Below are positions 51,146 to 61,355 of a stretch of DNA of 64,000 nucleotides, piece by piece; the stretch's first letter is position 1; each line of letters begins with the position of its first letter. The notes under the pieces are model-generated. The model did no database searches and was not told the origin of the DNA. It was given only the letters and a program-made list of their open reading frames with translations. Where the stretch lies: assembly GCF_900215465.1 (NCBI RefSeq), contig NZ_OBEH01000008.1, positions 62,001 through 126,000 of the forward strand, in the 5' to 3' direction. A program made the translations under genes and the position numbers. This DNA comes from Flagellimonas pacifica (GTDB lineage Bacteria > Bacteroidota > Bacteroidia > Flavobacteriales > Flavobacteriaceae).

Positions 51146-51664
51146 ATGACAAGAGAAGAAAAAGCAATCGTAATAGAAGATTTGACTGCACAGTTGGCTG
51201 ATAACGCTAATATTTATTTGGCGGATATATCAGGATTGGATGCAACAACCACTTCTAACCTTAGAAGAGCTTGTTTTAAAGCCAATATCAAACTTGCAGT
51301 TGTTAAGAACACTTTGCTTGCAAAAGCAATGGAAGCTTCTGATAAGGAGTTCGGTGAACTTCCCGATGTTTTAAAAGGAAATACATCTTTGATGTTGTCC
51401 GAAACAGGGAACGCACCTGCGAAACTTATCAAAAATTTCAGAAAAAAATCAGATAAACCCGTACTAAAGGGAGCTTTTATAGCAGAAGCTGTCTATGTAG
51501 GTGATGAAAACCTTGATGCACTTGTAAATATCAAGTCCAAAGAGGAAGTTATTGGGGATATTATCGGATTGTTACAATCACCAGCCAAGAATGTTATTTC
51601 TGGACTTAAATCTGGTGGCGGTAAACTGGCGGGAATCCTTAAGACATTATCTGAGAAAGAATAA
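51146..51664 (+). CDS. rplJ: 50S ribosomal protein uL10
   Basis: A 172-residue uL10: MTREEKAIVIEDLTAQLADNANIYLADISGLDATTTSNLRRACFKANIKLAVVKNTLLAKAM, then the L12-binding C-terminal helix. It anchors the L7/L12 dimers of the stalk. The 23-nt space to rplA is too short for a classical L10 leader, so that form of autoregulation is unlikely at this site. Confidence 0.97.
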   Translation: MTREEKAIVIEDLTAQLADNANIYLADISGLDATTTSNLRRACFKANIKLAVVKNTLLAKAMEASDKEFGELPDVLKGNTSLMLSETGNAPAKLIKNFRKKSDKPVLKGAFIAEAVYVGDENLDALVNIKSKEEVIGDIIGLLQSPAKNVISGLKSGGGKLAGILKTLSEKE

Positions 51665-51717
51665 TTCGCGCACAATAAACTAAGTATATTTTAAAAATTT
51701 GATTAAACGATAGAAAA

Positions 51718-52098
51718 ATGGCAGATTTAAAAGATTTTGCAGAACAGTTGGTAAACCTTACAGTAAAAGAGGTAAATGAGTTGGCCGACATATTAAAAGA
51801 AGAATACGGTATTGAGCCTGCTGCTGCTGCAGTAGCTGTTGCTGGCGGTGCTGCTGGTGGTGGTGAAGCTGAAGCTGCTGAGGAAAAATCAGAATTTGAT
51901 GTAATCCTTAAAGCTGCTGGTGGTTCTAAGTTAGCAGTTGTAAAACTAGTTAAGGAATTGACTGGCCTAGGATTGAAAGATGCTAAAGACATCGTTGACA
52001 GCGCTCCAAAAGCTGTTAAAGAAGGTGTCGCCAAAGATGAGGCAGAAGGTATCAAAAAATCATTGGAAGAAGCAGGAGCAGAAGTTGAGCTTAAATAG
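51718..52098 (+). CDS. rplL: 50S ribosomal protein bL12 (L7/L12)
   Basis: A 126-residue stalk protein: N-terminal dimerisation helices (DLKDFAEQLVNLTVKEVNELADILKEEYGIEP), an Ala/Gly-rich hinge (AAAAVAVAGGAAGG), and the factor-binding C-terminal domain (KSEFDVILKAAGGSKLAVVKLVKELTGLGLKDAKDIVDSAPKAVKEG). A hairpin in the gap to rpoB probably lowers polymerase gene expression relative to the stalk proteins. Confidence 0.98.
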   Translation: MADLKDFAEQLVNLTVKEVNELADILKEEYGIEPAAAAVAVAGGAAGGGEAEAAEEKSEFDVILKAAGGSKLAVVKLVKELTGLGLKDAKDIVDSAPKAVKEGVAKDEAEGIKKSLEEAGAEVELK

Positions 52099-52119
52099 TA
52101 GCTTTTACCATACAAATTT

Positions 52120-52157
52120 GGTTAAGGTCTTTCCATTATAATGGTTAGGCCTTAGCC
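52120..52157 (+). promoter_or_regulatory. Hairpin between rplL and rpoB (putative attenuator or processing site)
   Basis: GGTTAAGGTCT (52120-52130) pairs with AGGCCTTAGCC (52147-52157), 11 pairs with two G-U in RNA, and the loop holds a further CCAT/ATGG dyad. TATTTTAA follows, a weak U-tract. The place corresponds to the rplL-rpoB attenuator known in Escherichia coli; function here is inferred. The remaining 71 nt to rpoB hold no gene. Confidence 0.6.
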
Positions 52158-52228
52158 TATTTTAATGAGGAGTGTATAAAGTCATGCACCACCCACAGTA
52201 ATATTTCACGATCAAAATTTGTCCATTG

Positions 52229-55200
52229 ATGTTCACAAACAATACTGAAAGAGTAAATTTCGCATCCGCTAAGAACATACCGGAATACCCGGATTTCTTG
52301 GACATTCAGATTAAATCGTTTCAGGACTTTTTTCAGCTTGAAACAAAATCTGACGAAAGAGGAAATGAAGGTCTCTACAACACCTTCATGGAAAATTTTC
52401 CCATTACAGACACTAGAAACCAGTTTGTACTCGAATTTCTAGACTATTTTATAGATCCACCAAGATATTCCATCCAGGAATGTATTGAACGTGGACTTAC
52501 TTATAGCGTTCCGTTAAAGGCACGACTAAAATTATATTGTACCGATCCGGAGCACGAAGATTTCGAGACCATAGTACAAGATGTGTACTTGGGTACCATT
52601 CCATATATGACCCCAAGTGGAACCTTTGTGATCAATGGAGCAGAAAGGGTAGTAGTTTCCCAGCTGCACAGATCGCCAGGGGTTTTCTTTGGACAATCTT
52701 TCCATGCGAACGGTACAAAGCTATATTCAGCCAGGGTAATTCCTTTTAAAGGATCTTGGATTGAATTTGCAACAGATATCAATGGCGTTATGTACGCTTA
52801 CATTGATAGAAAGAAAAAATTACCGGTTACCACACTTTTCCGAGCTATCGGATTTGAAAGAGACAAGGATATTTTGGAAATCTTTGACCTTTCAGAAGAA
52901 GTGAAGGTTTCAAAAGCCGGATTGAAAAAAGTATTGGGACGCAAATTAGCTGCTAGGGTATTGAACACTTGGCATGAGGATTTTGTGGATGAAGATACCG
53001 GAGAGGTTGTTTCTATTGAAAGAAACGAGATCATCCTGGATCGTGATACCGTTCTTGAAAAAGAACATGTGGATGAAATTATTGATGCTGATGTGAAGAC
53101 CATTCTACTTCACAAGGAGAACAATGCGCAATCTGATTACGCAATTATCCATAATACATTACAAAAAGACCCTACCAACTCAGAAAAAGAAGCGGTAGAA
53201 CATATCTATAGACAATTGCGTAATGCTGAGCCGCCAGATGAAGAAACGGCACGCGGTATTATCGACAAATTGTTCTTCTCCGATCAACGTTACAACTTAG
53301 GTGAAGTTGGTCGTTACAGAATGAACAAAAAGTTACAGTTGGATATTGGAATGGACAAGCAAGTCTTGACCAAAGAAGATATCATCACCATTATCAAGTA
53401 CTTAATTGAGTTGATTAACTCTAAAGCAGAGATTGATGATATCGATCACTTATCCAACCGTCGTGTAAGAACCGTTGGTGAGCAGTTGTCATCTCAGTTT
53501 GGTGTAGGTTTGGCACGTATGGCACGTACCATTCGTGAGCGTATGAACGTTCGTGACAATGAGGTATTTACCCCAATCGATTTGATTAATGCCAAGACTT
53601 TGTCTTCAGTTATCAATTCATTCTTTGGTACAAACCAGCTATCTCAGTTCATGGATCAAACCAATCCATTGGCAGAGATTACGCATAAAAGAAGATTGTC
53701 CGCACTTGGACCTGGGGGTCTTTCTCGTGAAAGAGCAGGTTTTGAGGTACGTGATGTTCATTATACGCACTACGGAAGACTTTGTCCTATTGAAACTCCT
53801 GAAGGACCAAACATTGGTTTGATTTCTTCACTTTCAGTATTTGCCAAGGTTAATCCAATGGGCTTCTTGGAAACACCATACCGCAAAGTGGAAAACGGTG
53901 TTGTAAATACCAAGGAGTATACGTATTTAAGTGCTGAGGAAGAAGAAGGAATGAAGATTTCCCAGGCTAACATCCCAATGGATGCCAAAGGGAAAATTGA
54001 AGATGATAAGGTAATTGCACGTGAAGAAGGTGATTTCCCAGTAGTTGACCCATCTGAGGTGAACTATACGGATGTTGCCCCTAACCAGATTGCTTCCATA
54101 TCGGCTTCCTTGATTCCTTTCTTGGAGCATGATGATGCAAACAGGGCTTTGATGGGGTCAAACATGATGCGTCAGGCAGTTCCTTTGTTAAAACCACAAT
54201 CTCCAATTGTAGGTACAGGTTTGGAAAAGCAAGTAGCTACGGATTCCAGAGTATTGATCAATGCAGAAGGAGATGGAGTTGTTGAGTATGTTGATGCGCA
54301 GAAGATTACCATTAAATATACTAGGTCCGAAGAGGCGCGATTGGTGAGTTTTGAAGAAGATTCCAAGACCTACAACCTGGTGAAGTTTAGAAAAACAAAC
54401 CAGGGAACAAGTATTAACCTAAAACCAATTGTTAGAAAAGGTGACAAGGTTAAGAATGGTCAGGTACTTTGTGAAGGTTATGCCACAGAGAAAGGTGAAT
54501 TGGCACTAGGTAGAAACATGAAGGTGGCATTTATGCCATGGAAAGGGTACAACTTTGAGGATGCAATCGTAATCTCTGAAAAAGTAGTGCGTGAAGATAT
54601 CTTTACCTCTATCCATATTGATGAATATGCATTGGAAGTAAGGGATACCAAATTAGGGGCTGAAGAACTTACAAATGATATACCAAACGTTTCAGAAGAA
54701 GCCACTAAGGATTTGGATGAATATGGTATGATCCGTATTGGTGCAGAAGTAAAACCTGGTGATATTTTAATTGGTAAGATTACGCCAAAAGGTGAATCTG
54801 ACCCAACACCGGAAGAAAAATTACTTCGCGCCATCTTTGGAGATAAAGCAGGTGATGTAAAAGATGCATCGCTTAAAGCATCTCCATCATTGAGAGGTGT
54901 GGTTATCGATAAGAAATTGTTCTCACGTTCTATAAAAGATAAGAGAAAACGTTCTGAAGATAAAGAGGCCATCACCAGATTGGAAATGGATTATGAAGTG
55001 AAGTTCCAGCAATTGAAAGATGTTTTGATTGAAAAACTCTTTGGATTGATCAATGGTAAAACTTCTCAAGGTGTAATCAATGATTTAGGTGAAGAAGTAC
55101 TCCCAAAAGGAAAGAAATACACCATTAAAATGTTGAATGCTGTTGACGATTTTGCTCACTTGGTGGGTGGAAGTTGGACAACGGATGACAAAACCAATGC

Positions 55201-56038
55201 TTTGGTTGCTGACTTGCTGCACAACTATAAAATTAAGTTGAACGACATTCAAGGTAACCTTAGAAGAGATAAGTTTACGATTTCTGTTGGTGATGAACTT
55301 CCTGCTGGAATCATGAAGTTGGCCAAGGTCTATATTGCTAAAAAGCGTAAGCTTAAAGTTGGTGATAAAATGGCAGGTCGTCACGGAAACAAAGGTATTG
55401 TTGCCCGTATCGTTCGTCAAGAAGATATGCCATTCTTGGAAGATGGAACACCGGTGGACATTGTATTAAATCCACTTGGGGTACCATCCCGTATGAACAT
55501 TGGTCAGATTTACGAAACTGTTCTTGGTTGGGCAGGTTTGAAACTGGGCAGAAAATACGGAACTCCAATTTTTGATGGAGCTACCTTGGATCAAATCAAT
55601 GAATATACTGATGAAGCCGGTGTACCAAGATTTGGACACACGCATTTGTATGACGGTGGAACAGGAAAACGCTTTGATCAGGCAGCAACAGTTGGTGTAA
55701 TCTACATGTTGAAATTAGGACACATGGTAGATGACAAGATGCACGCTAGATCCATTGGACCATACTCGTTGATCACACAACAACCATTGGGTGGTAAAGC
55801 CCAGTTTGGTGGACAGCGTTTTGGTGAAATGGAGGTTTGGGCACTTGAAGCATATGGAGCATCATCGACCCTACGTGAAATATTGACCGTTAAATCGGAT
55901 GATGTTATCGGAAGGGCCAAGACCTATGAGTCCATTGTTAAAGGTGAGACCATGCCAGAACCTGGATTGCCAGAATCTTTCAACGTATTGATGCACGAAC
56001 TTAAGGGATTAGGTTTGGATATCAGATTGGAAGAGTAG
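52229..56038 (+). CDS. rpoB: RNA polymerase beta subunit
   Basis: The 1269-residue beta subunit. Recognisable blocks are the rifampicin pocket FFGTNQLSQFMDQTNPLAEITHKRRLSALGPGGLSRERAGFEVRD, which reads as wild type at the usual resistance positions, PIETPEGPNIGLI, the catalytic-site lysines in KVGDKMAGRHGNKG, and the C-terminal LGGKAQFGGQRFGEMEVWALEAYGA. Start is ATG 52229, directly after a TTG. rpoC follows after 45 nt. Confidence 0.99.
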   Translation: MFTNNTERVNFASAKNIPEYPDFLDIQIKSFQDFFQLETKSDERGNEGLYNTFMENFPITDTRNQFVLEFLDYFIDPPRYSIQECIERGLTYSVPLKARLKLYCTDPEHEDFETIVQDVYLGTIPYMTPSGTFVINGAERVVVSQLHRSPGVFFGQSFHANGTKLYSARVIPFKGSWIEFATDINGVMYAYIDRKKKLPVTTLFRAIGFERDKDILEIFDLSEEVKVSKAGLKKVLGRKLAARVLNTWHEDFVDEDTGEVVSIERNEIILDRDTVLEKEHVDEIIDADVKTILLHKENNAQSDYAIIHNTLQKDPTNSEKEAVEHIYRQLRNAEPPDEETARGIIDKLFFSDQRYNLGEVGRYRMNKKLQLDIGMDKQVLTKEDIITIIKYLIELINSKAEIDDIDHLSNRRVRTVGEQLSSQFGVGLARMARTIRERMNVRDNEVFTPIDLINAKTLSSVINSFFGTNQLSQFMDQTNPLAEITHKRRLSALGPGGLSRERAGFEVRDVHYTHYGRLCPIETPEGPNIGLISSLSVFAKVNPMGFLETPYRKVENGVVNTKEYTYLSAEEEEGMKISQANIPMDAKGKIEDDKVIAREEGDFPVVDPSEVNYTDVAPNQIASISASLIPFLEHDDANRALMGSNMMRQAVPLLKPQSPIVGTGLEKQVATDSRVLINAEGDGVVEYVDAQKITIKYTRSEEARLVSFEEDSKTYNLVKFRKTNQGTSINLKPIVRKGDKVKNGQVLCEGYATEKGELALGRNMKVAFMPWKGYNFEDAIVISEKVVREDIFTSIHIDEYALEVRDTKLGAEELTNDIPNVSEEATKDLDEYGMIRIGAEVKPGDILIGKITPKGESDPTPEEKLLRAIFGDKAGDVKDASLKASPSLRGVVIDKKLFSRSIKDKRKRSEDKEAITRLEMDYEVKFQQLKDVLIEKLFGLINGKTSQGVINDLGEEVLPKGKKYTIKMLNAVDDFAHLVGGSWTTDDKTNALVADLLHNYKIKLNDIQGNLRRDKFTISVGDELPAGIMKLAKVYIAKKRKLKVGDKMAGRHGNKGIVARIVRQEDMPFLEDGTPVDIVLNPLGVPSRMNIGQIYETVLGWAGLKLGRKYGTPIFDGATLDQINEYTDEAGVPRFGHTHLYDGGTGKRFDQAATVGVIYMLKLGHMVDDKMHARSIGPYSLITQQPLGGKAQFGGQRFGEMEVWALEAYGASSTLREILTVKSDDVIGRAKTYESIVKGETMPEPGLPESFNVLMHELKGLGLDIRLEE

Positions 56039-56083
56039 AACACTATTGAATAGCATTTTTAATTATATCATCTCCATATTGTT

Positions 56084-59000
56084 ATGGCTAGAATAAAAGA
56101 TAATAACGCACCAAAAAGGTTTGACAAAATTTCCATAGGACTGGCATCGCCAGAATCTATATTGGCTGAGTCTAGGGGTGAAGTTTTAAAACCTGAAACC
56201 ATTAACTACAGAACGCACAAGCCTGAACGTGATGGATTGTTCTGCGAACGTATTTTTGGTCCTGTAAAGGATTATGAATGTGCTTGTGGAAAATATAAAC
56301 GTATCCGTTACCGTGGTATTGTTTGTGACCGTTGTGGTGTAGAGGTAACCGAAAAGAAGGTACGTAGAGATCGTGTGGGACACATTAATCTTGTGGTTCC
56401 TGTAGCGCATATCTGGTACTTCCGCTCGCTTCCAAATAAAATAGGATACTTATTGGGATTACCTTCCAAGAAGTTGGACATGATCATCTATTATGAAAGA
56501 TATGTGGTGATTCAACCTGGTATTGCCAAAGGCCCTGAAGGAGAAGAAATCAATAAAATGGATTTCTTGACTGAGGAAGAATACCTGAACATTTTGGAAT
56601 CCATTCCGGTGGAAAACCAGTATTTGGAAGATACGGACCCTAACAAGTTCGTTGCCAAAATGGGTGCAGAATGTTTAATCGATTTATTGTCTAGAATTGA
56701 TTTGGAAGAATTGTCCTATCAGTTAAGGCATAAAGCAAATACAGAAACTTCAAAGCAACGTAAGACTGAAGCATTAAAAAGACTTCAAGTTGTTGAGGCA
56801 CTACGTGAATCTCAAAATAACAGGGAAAACAATCCAGAGTGGATGATCATGAAGGTTGTTCCCGTTATTCCACCAGAATTGCGTCCATTGGTGCCGTTGG
56901 ATGGTGGTCGTTTTGCCACTTCAGATTTGAACGATCTATACCGTAGGGTAATTATCCGTAACAATCGTTTAAAGCGATTGATGGAGATTAAAGCCCCAGA
57001 GGTAATCTTGAGAAATGAGAAACGTATGCTTCAAGAAGCTGTGGATTCTCTTTTTGACAACACAAGAAAAGCTTCAGCGGTAAAAACAGAATCGAACAGA
57101 CCATTAAAATCCCTTTCAGATTCTTTGAAAGGTAAGCAGGGTCGTTTCCGTCAGAACTTATTGGGTAAACGTGTTGATTACTCCGCTCGTTCTGTAATTG
57201 TGGTTGGACCTGAAATGCACCTGTATGAGTGTGGTCTACCAAAAGATATGGCTGCGGAGCTTTACAAACCTTTTGTTATCCGTAAACTTATTGAAAGAGG
57301 TATCGTTAAAACGGTAAAATCTGCCAAGAAGATAATAGATAAAAAGGAGCCTGTAGTTTGGGATATTCTGGAAAACGTCCTTAAAGGACATCCAGTATTG
57401 TTGAACCGTGCCCCTACGTTGCACAGATTGGGTATACAAGCGTTTCAGCCAAAACTTATTGAAGGAAAGGCTATTCGTTTACACCCATTGGCATGTACGG
57501 CATTTAACGCGGATTTTGATGGTGACCAAATGGCAGTACACTTGCCATTGGGACCAGAGGCTATTTTGGAAGCACAATTATTGATGTTGGCTTCACAAAA
57601 TATCTTGAATCCTGCCAACGGTTCTCCAATTACGGTACCTTCACAGGATATGGTTTTGGGTCTGTACTACATGACCAAGGAAAGAAAATCAACCAAAGAA
57701 GTTCCAATTCAAGGAGAAGGATTGACTTTTTACTCTGCTGAAGAAGTGGAAATTGCCTTTAATGAAGGAAAAGTTGATTTGAATGCTGGAATAAAGGTTA
57801 GAGCTAAGGATTTTAATGAAGAAGGAGAGCTTGTAAACCAAATCATACCAACAACAGTTGGTCGTGTACTGTTCAACACCGTTGTTCCTGAAGAGGCAGG
57901 TTATATTAATGAAGTATTGAACAAAAAGTCGCTGAGAAATATCATTGGAGATATTCTTGCGGTTACTGATGTTCCTGCTACTGCAGCATTCTTGGATAAA
58001 ATAAAATCCATGGGATATGATTTCGCCTTTAAAGGTGGTCTATCCTTCAGTTTGGGTGATATTATCATCCCACCGGAAAAGCATGATATGATCAATGATG
58101 CCAATGAGCAGGTTGATGGTATTATGATGAACTATAACATGGGTCTTATCACCAATAACGAAAGATACAATCAGGTTATTGATGTTTGGACTTCTACCAA
58201 TGCTATGTTGACCGAATTAGCGATGAAGCGGATTCGTGAAGATCAACAAGGATTCAACTCTGTGTATATGATGTTGGATTCTGGGGCAAGGGGTTCTAAA
58301 GAGCAGATTCGTCAGCTTACCGGTATGCGTGGATTGATGGCCAAGCCGAAAAAATCTACCGCTGGTGGTGGAGAGATTATTGAAAACCCAATTCTTTCCA
58401 ACTTTAAGGAAGGATTATCGATTTTGGAATACTTTATCTCTACTCACGGTGCACGTAAAGGACTTGCGGATACCGCTTTGAAAACTGCGGATGCTGGGTA
58501 CTTGACAAGACGTTTGGTGGATGTTTCCCAAGACGTGATCATCAATATTGAAGATTGTGGTACGTTGCGTGGAATAGAAGTTCAGGCGCTTAAGAAGAAT
58601 GAAGAAGTGGTTGAGACACTTGGAGAGAGAATTCTTGGAAGGGTTTCACTGCATGATGTATATAATCCATTGACTGAAGAATTGGTGTTGGCAGCTGGCC
58701 AGCAAATTTCTGAGGCTGATGTGAAGAAAGTTGAAGCTTCGCCAATTGATAAAATTGAAGTGCGTTCAGCATTGACGTGTGAGGCTCCAAAAGGAATCTG
58801 TGCCAAATGTTATGGTAGAAACCTAGCAACCAATAAAATGGTACAGCGTGGTGAAGCTGTTGGTGTTGTTGCTGCACAGTCCATCGGGGAACCAGGTACA
58901 CAGTTGACATTGCGTACTTTCCACGTGGGTGGTATTGCAGGTAACATTTCAGAGGATAACAAATTAGAAGTTAAGTTTGACGGTGTAGCGGAAATAGAAG

Positions 59001-60382
59001 ACTTAAGAACAGTTGTAGGTGAGAACAGTGAAGGCGAAAAAGCCAATATTGTAATCTCAAGGACTTCTGAAATTAAGGTTGTTGATGCTACCACAGGTAT
59101 TACTTTGAGTACAAATAACATTCCTTATGGTTCCCAATTGTTCGTTAAGAACGGTGACAAGATTAAGAAAGGTACTGTTATTTGTCAATGGGATCCATAT
59201 AACGGGGTAATCGTTTCTGAGTTCCCTGGTCAAATTGCTTACGAAAATATTGAGCAAGGAATTACTTATCAGGTAGAGATTGATGAACAGACCGGTTTTC
59301 AGGAAAAAGTAATTTCTGAATCAAGAAACAAGAAACTGATTCCAACCCTATTGATCAAGGATGGTAAAGGTGAAACTTTACGTTCATACAACTTACCAGT
59401 TGGTTCACATATTATGGTGGACAATGGTGAGAAGATTAAAGAAGGTAAAATCTTGGTTAAGATTCCACGTAAATCTGCCAAAGCAGGGGATATTACAGGT
59501 GGTCTTCCGAGGGTAACCGAGCTTTTTGAAGCACGTAACCCATCCAATCCAGCTGTTGTTTCAGAAATTGATGGTGTTGTTTCCTTCGGAAAAATCAAGC
59601 GTGGTAACCGTGAAATCATTATCGAGTCCAAATTAGGCGAGATTAAGAAATACTTGGTGAAACTTTCAAATCAGATTTTGGTACAAGAGAACGATTATGT
59701 TCGTGCTGGTATGCCATTGTCTGATGGTTCCATTACTCCAGAGGATATTTTGGCAATCAAAGGTCCATCGGCGGTACAACAATATTTAGTGAACGAAGTA
59801 CAGGAAGTTTATCGTTTACAAGGTGTAAAAATCAATGATAAGCACTTTGAAGTGGTTGTACGTCAGATGATGCGTAAAGTACGTATTGAGGATTCAGGGG
59901 ATACTACTTTCTTGGAAAATCAGCTGGTGCACAAGGACGACTTCATCCGTGAGAATGATGAAATCTATGGTAACAAAGTAGTTGAGGACGCAGGAGATTC
60001 TGAAAACCTTAAAGCTGGTCAGATTATTTCTGCACGTGCATTAAGAGATGAGAATTCTGTTTTACGTAGAGCGGATAAAGCTTTGGTAACGGCTAGAGAT
60101 GCTGTTGCTGCTACTGCAACTCCAATCTTGCAAGGTATTACAAGAGCATCGTTGCAGACTAAGTCGTTTATCTCGGCAGCATCATTCCAGGAAACCACTA
60201 AGGTGTTGAACGAAGCTGCGGTAAGTGGTAAAGTTGATACTTTGGAAGGATTGAAGGAAAATGTTATCGTTGGACATAAGATTCCTGCCGGTACCGGTAT
60301 GAGGGATTACGATAGTATCATTGTTGGCTCAAAAGAAGAGTACGATGAAATTATGGCTCGAAAAGAGGAATTCAAATTCTAA
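56084..60382 (+). CDS. rpoC: RNA polymerase beta' subunit
   Basis: The 1432-residue beta' subunit. Seen are the N-terminal zinc site CACGKYKRIRYRGIVCDRCGVEVT, the catalytic Mg motif NADFDGDQMAVH, the second zinc site around CEAPKGICAKCYGRNL, the trigger-loop region GLRGLMAKP followed by the bridge helix, and the SI3-like insertion between about 950 and 1150 (EDNKLEVKFDGVAEIEDL onward). A hairpin terminator follows after a few bases. Confidence 0.99.
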   Translation: MARIKDNNAPKRFDKISIGLASPESILAESRGEVLKPETINYRTHKPERDGLFCERIFGPVKDYECACGKYKRIRYRGIVCDRCGVEVTEKKVRRDRVGHINLVVPVAHIWYFRSLPNKIGYLLGLPSKKLDMIIYYERYVVIQPGIAKGPEGEEINKMDFLTEEEYLNILESIPVENQYLEDTDPNKFVAKMGAECLIDLLSRIDLEELSYQLRHKANTETSKQRKTEALKRLQVVEALRESQNNRENNPEWMIMKVVPVIPPELRPLVPLDGGRFATSDLNDLYRRVIIRNNRLKRLMEIKAPEVILRNEKRMLQEAVDSLFDNTRKASAVKTESNRPLKSLSDSLKGKQGRFRQNLLGKRVDYSARSVIVVGPEMHLYECGLPKDMAAELYKPFVIRKLIERGIVKTVKSAKKIIDKKEPVVWDILENVLKGHPVLLNRAPTLHRLGIQAFQPKLIEGKAIRLHPLACTAFNADFDGDQMAVHLPLGPEAILEAQLLMLASQNILNPANGSPITVPSQDMVLGLYYMTKERKSTKEVPIQGEGLTFYSAEEVEIAFNEGKVDLNAGIKVRAKDFNEEGELVNQIIPTTVGRVLFNTVVPEEAGYINEVLNKKSLRNIIGDILAVTDVPATAAFLDKIKSMGYDFAFKGGLSFSLGDIIIPPEKHDMINDANEQVDGIMMNYNMGLITNNERYNQVIDVWTSTNAMLTELAMKRIREDQQGFNSVYMMLDSGARGSKEQIRQLTGMRGLMAKPKKSTAGGGEIIENPILSNFKEGLSILEYFISTHGARKGLADTALKTADAGYLTRRLVDVSQDVIINIEDCGTLRGIEVQALKKNEEVVETLGERILGRVSLHDVYNPLTEELVLAAGQQISEADVKKVEASPIDKIEVRSALTCEAPKGICAKCYGRNLATNKMVQRGEAVGVVAAQSIGEPGTQLTLRTFHVGGIAGNISEDNKLEVKFDGVAEIEDLRTVVGENSEGEKANIVISRTSEIKVVDATTGITLSTNNIPYGSQLFVKNGDKIKKGTVICQWDPYNGVIVSEFPGQIAYENIEQGITYQVEIDEQTGFQEKVISESRNKKLIPTLLIKDGKGETLRSYNLPVGSHIMVDNGEKIKEGKILVKIPRKSAKAGDITGGLPRVTELFEARNPSNPAVVSEIDGVVSFGKIKRGNREIIIESKLGEIKKYLVKLSNQILVQENDYVRAGMPLSDGSITPEDILAIKGPSAVQQYLVNEVQEVYRLQGVKINDKHFEVVVRQMMRKVRIEDSGDTTFLENQLVHKDDFIRENDEIYGNKVVEDAGDSENLKAGQIISARALRDENSVLRRADKALVTARDAVAATATPILQGITRASLQTKSFISAASFQETTKVLNEAAVSGKVDTLEGLKENVIVGHKIPAGTGMRDYDSIIVGSKEEYDEIMARKEEFKF

Positions 60383-60388
60383 TAAACA

Positions 60389-60416
60389 AACCCTGGCAAT
60401 TGCCAGGGTTTTCTTT
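60389..60416 (+). terminator. Intrinsic terminator after rpoC
   Basis: AACCCTGGC (60389-60397) pairs with GCCAGGGTT (60402-60410) around an AATT loop, followed by TTCTTTTT. It starts 6 nt after the rpoC stop and 50 nt before the DUF3467 gene, which may therefore be expressed only by read-through or from its own promoter. Confidence 0.85.
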
Positions 60417-60438
60417 TTATATAAAACAGAAATAAACA

Positions 60439-60750
60439 ATGGCTGAAAACAATAAAGATCAAAAGCAGATCAATATAGAACTGGATGAAAAAACCGCAGA
60501 AGGGATTTATTCCAACTTGGCTATCATCAATCATTCCGTTTCAGAATTTGTAGTGGATTTTATAAGCATGATGCCTGGTGCGCCAAAAGCTAAAGTTAAG
60601 AGCAGAATTGTTTTGACTCCACAGCATGCCAAAAAGTTTTTAAAGGCGTTAAACGATAATGTAGCGCGCTTTGAAAAAGCGCATGGAACTATTAAAGATT
60701 ATGAGCAGCCTCCTATTCCTTTAAATTTTGGACCTACGGGAGAAGCATAA
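60439..60750 (+). CDS. DUF3467 domain-containing protein
   Basis: A 103-residue cytosolic protein: INIELDEKTAEGIYSNLAIINHSVSEFVVDFISMMPGAPKAKVKSRIVLTPQHAKKFLKALNDNVARFEKAHG is the DUF3467 signature. Function unknown. Its fixed place after rpoC in Bacteroidota suggests a link to transcription, but that is inference from context. It ends at a strong bidirectional terminator. Confidence 0.92.
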   Translation: MAENNKDQKQINIELDEKTAEGIYSNLAIINHSVSEFVVDFISMMPGAPKAKVKSRIVLTPQHAKKFLKALNDNVARFEKAHGTIKDYEQPPIPLNFGPTGEA

Positions 60751-60756
60751 AGCATT

Positions 60757-60789
60757 AAAAAAGCCTGACTATTCGGTCAGGCTTTTTTT
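60757..60789. terminator. Bidirectional intrinsic terminator
   Basis: AAAAAAGCCTGAC (60757-60769) pairs with GTCAGGCTTTTTT (60776-60788) around a 6-nt loop. A-run on one side and T-run on the other allow it to serve both the DUF3467 gene and the convergent membrane protein gene. Confidence 0.93.
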
Positions 60790-60811
60790 ATTTTATAATT
60801 GTTTGTAAAAT

Positions 60812-61249
60812 TTAAGCAAGCCATCCTTTTTGGATACCTTTTTTAGCCAGAAGCAATAACAAAATTGCAATTATAACGGTAACTACGGATAGTATAATTG
60901 CGATATTTCCATAAACTTCAACAGCACTGCTCATAAAAATAGAATAGCTAAATTGCGCAATAATCGCAATTAAGGATACCAAAAAAGCGGGTTTGGCCCA
61001 TTTTTTTCTCAATAATAGGGCAATGCACCCTAAAGTTCCTCCAAAAACAGCAATAGCAAAAGCTGCTGTAACCCATGCTGGTTGAGCTTCAAAAAGTTCT
61101 CGTTGGGCCTGGGTCATTTGCTCCAATTGCTCAACACTTGTATAAGCTTGTGATAAATAGTTGAATACTCCGGAAAGATTCCAAAGTAATGCCAAAACAC
61201 TCACCACCCAGAACCAAACTGGCGGTTTGTTGGTAGAATCTGCAGTCAT
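60812..61249 (-). CDS. Small four-TM membrane protein, function unknown
   Basis: A 145-residue protein with four hydrophobic helices (about 10-30, 58-79, 86-105, 112-134) and a short basic end KKGIQKGWLA. The N-terminal KPPVWFWVVSVLALLWNLSGVFNYLSQAY and the WVTAAFAIAVFGGTLGCIALLLRKKWAK stretch recur in a conserved family that databases sometimes label sugar transporter without evidence. I assign no function. It is a single-gene unit convergent with the DUF3467 gene. Confidence 0.72.
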   Translation of the reverse strand: MTADSTNKPPVWFWVVSVLALLWNLSGVFNYLSQAYTSVEQLEQMTQAQRELFEAQPAWVTAAFAIAVFGGTLGCIALLLRKKWAKPAFLVSLIAIIAQFSYSIFMSSAVEVYGNIAIILSVVTVIIAILLLLLAKKGIQKGWLA

Positions 61250-61355
61250 AATAAATGGTTATTTAGTGATTAACAAGGTATAAAGTACAAAAAATGTTCA
61301 AATATGCCTGCTTTTCAACTATTTAGGGGTGAAGCGTAAATGTATAAAATGGAGA

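Noticed and set aside
52229..60382. Many antisense reading frames inside rpoB and rpoC
   Set aside because: They mirror codon bias of the coding strand, have no recognisable domains and no start signals.
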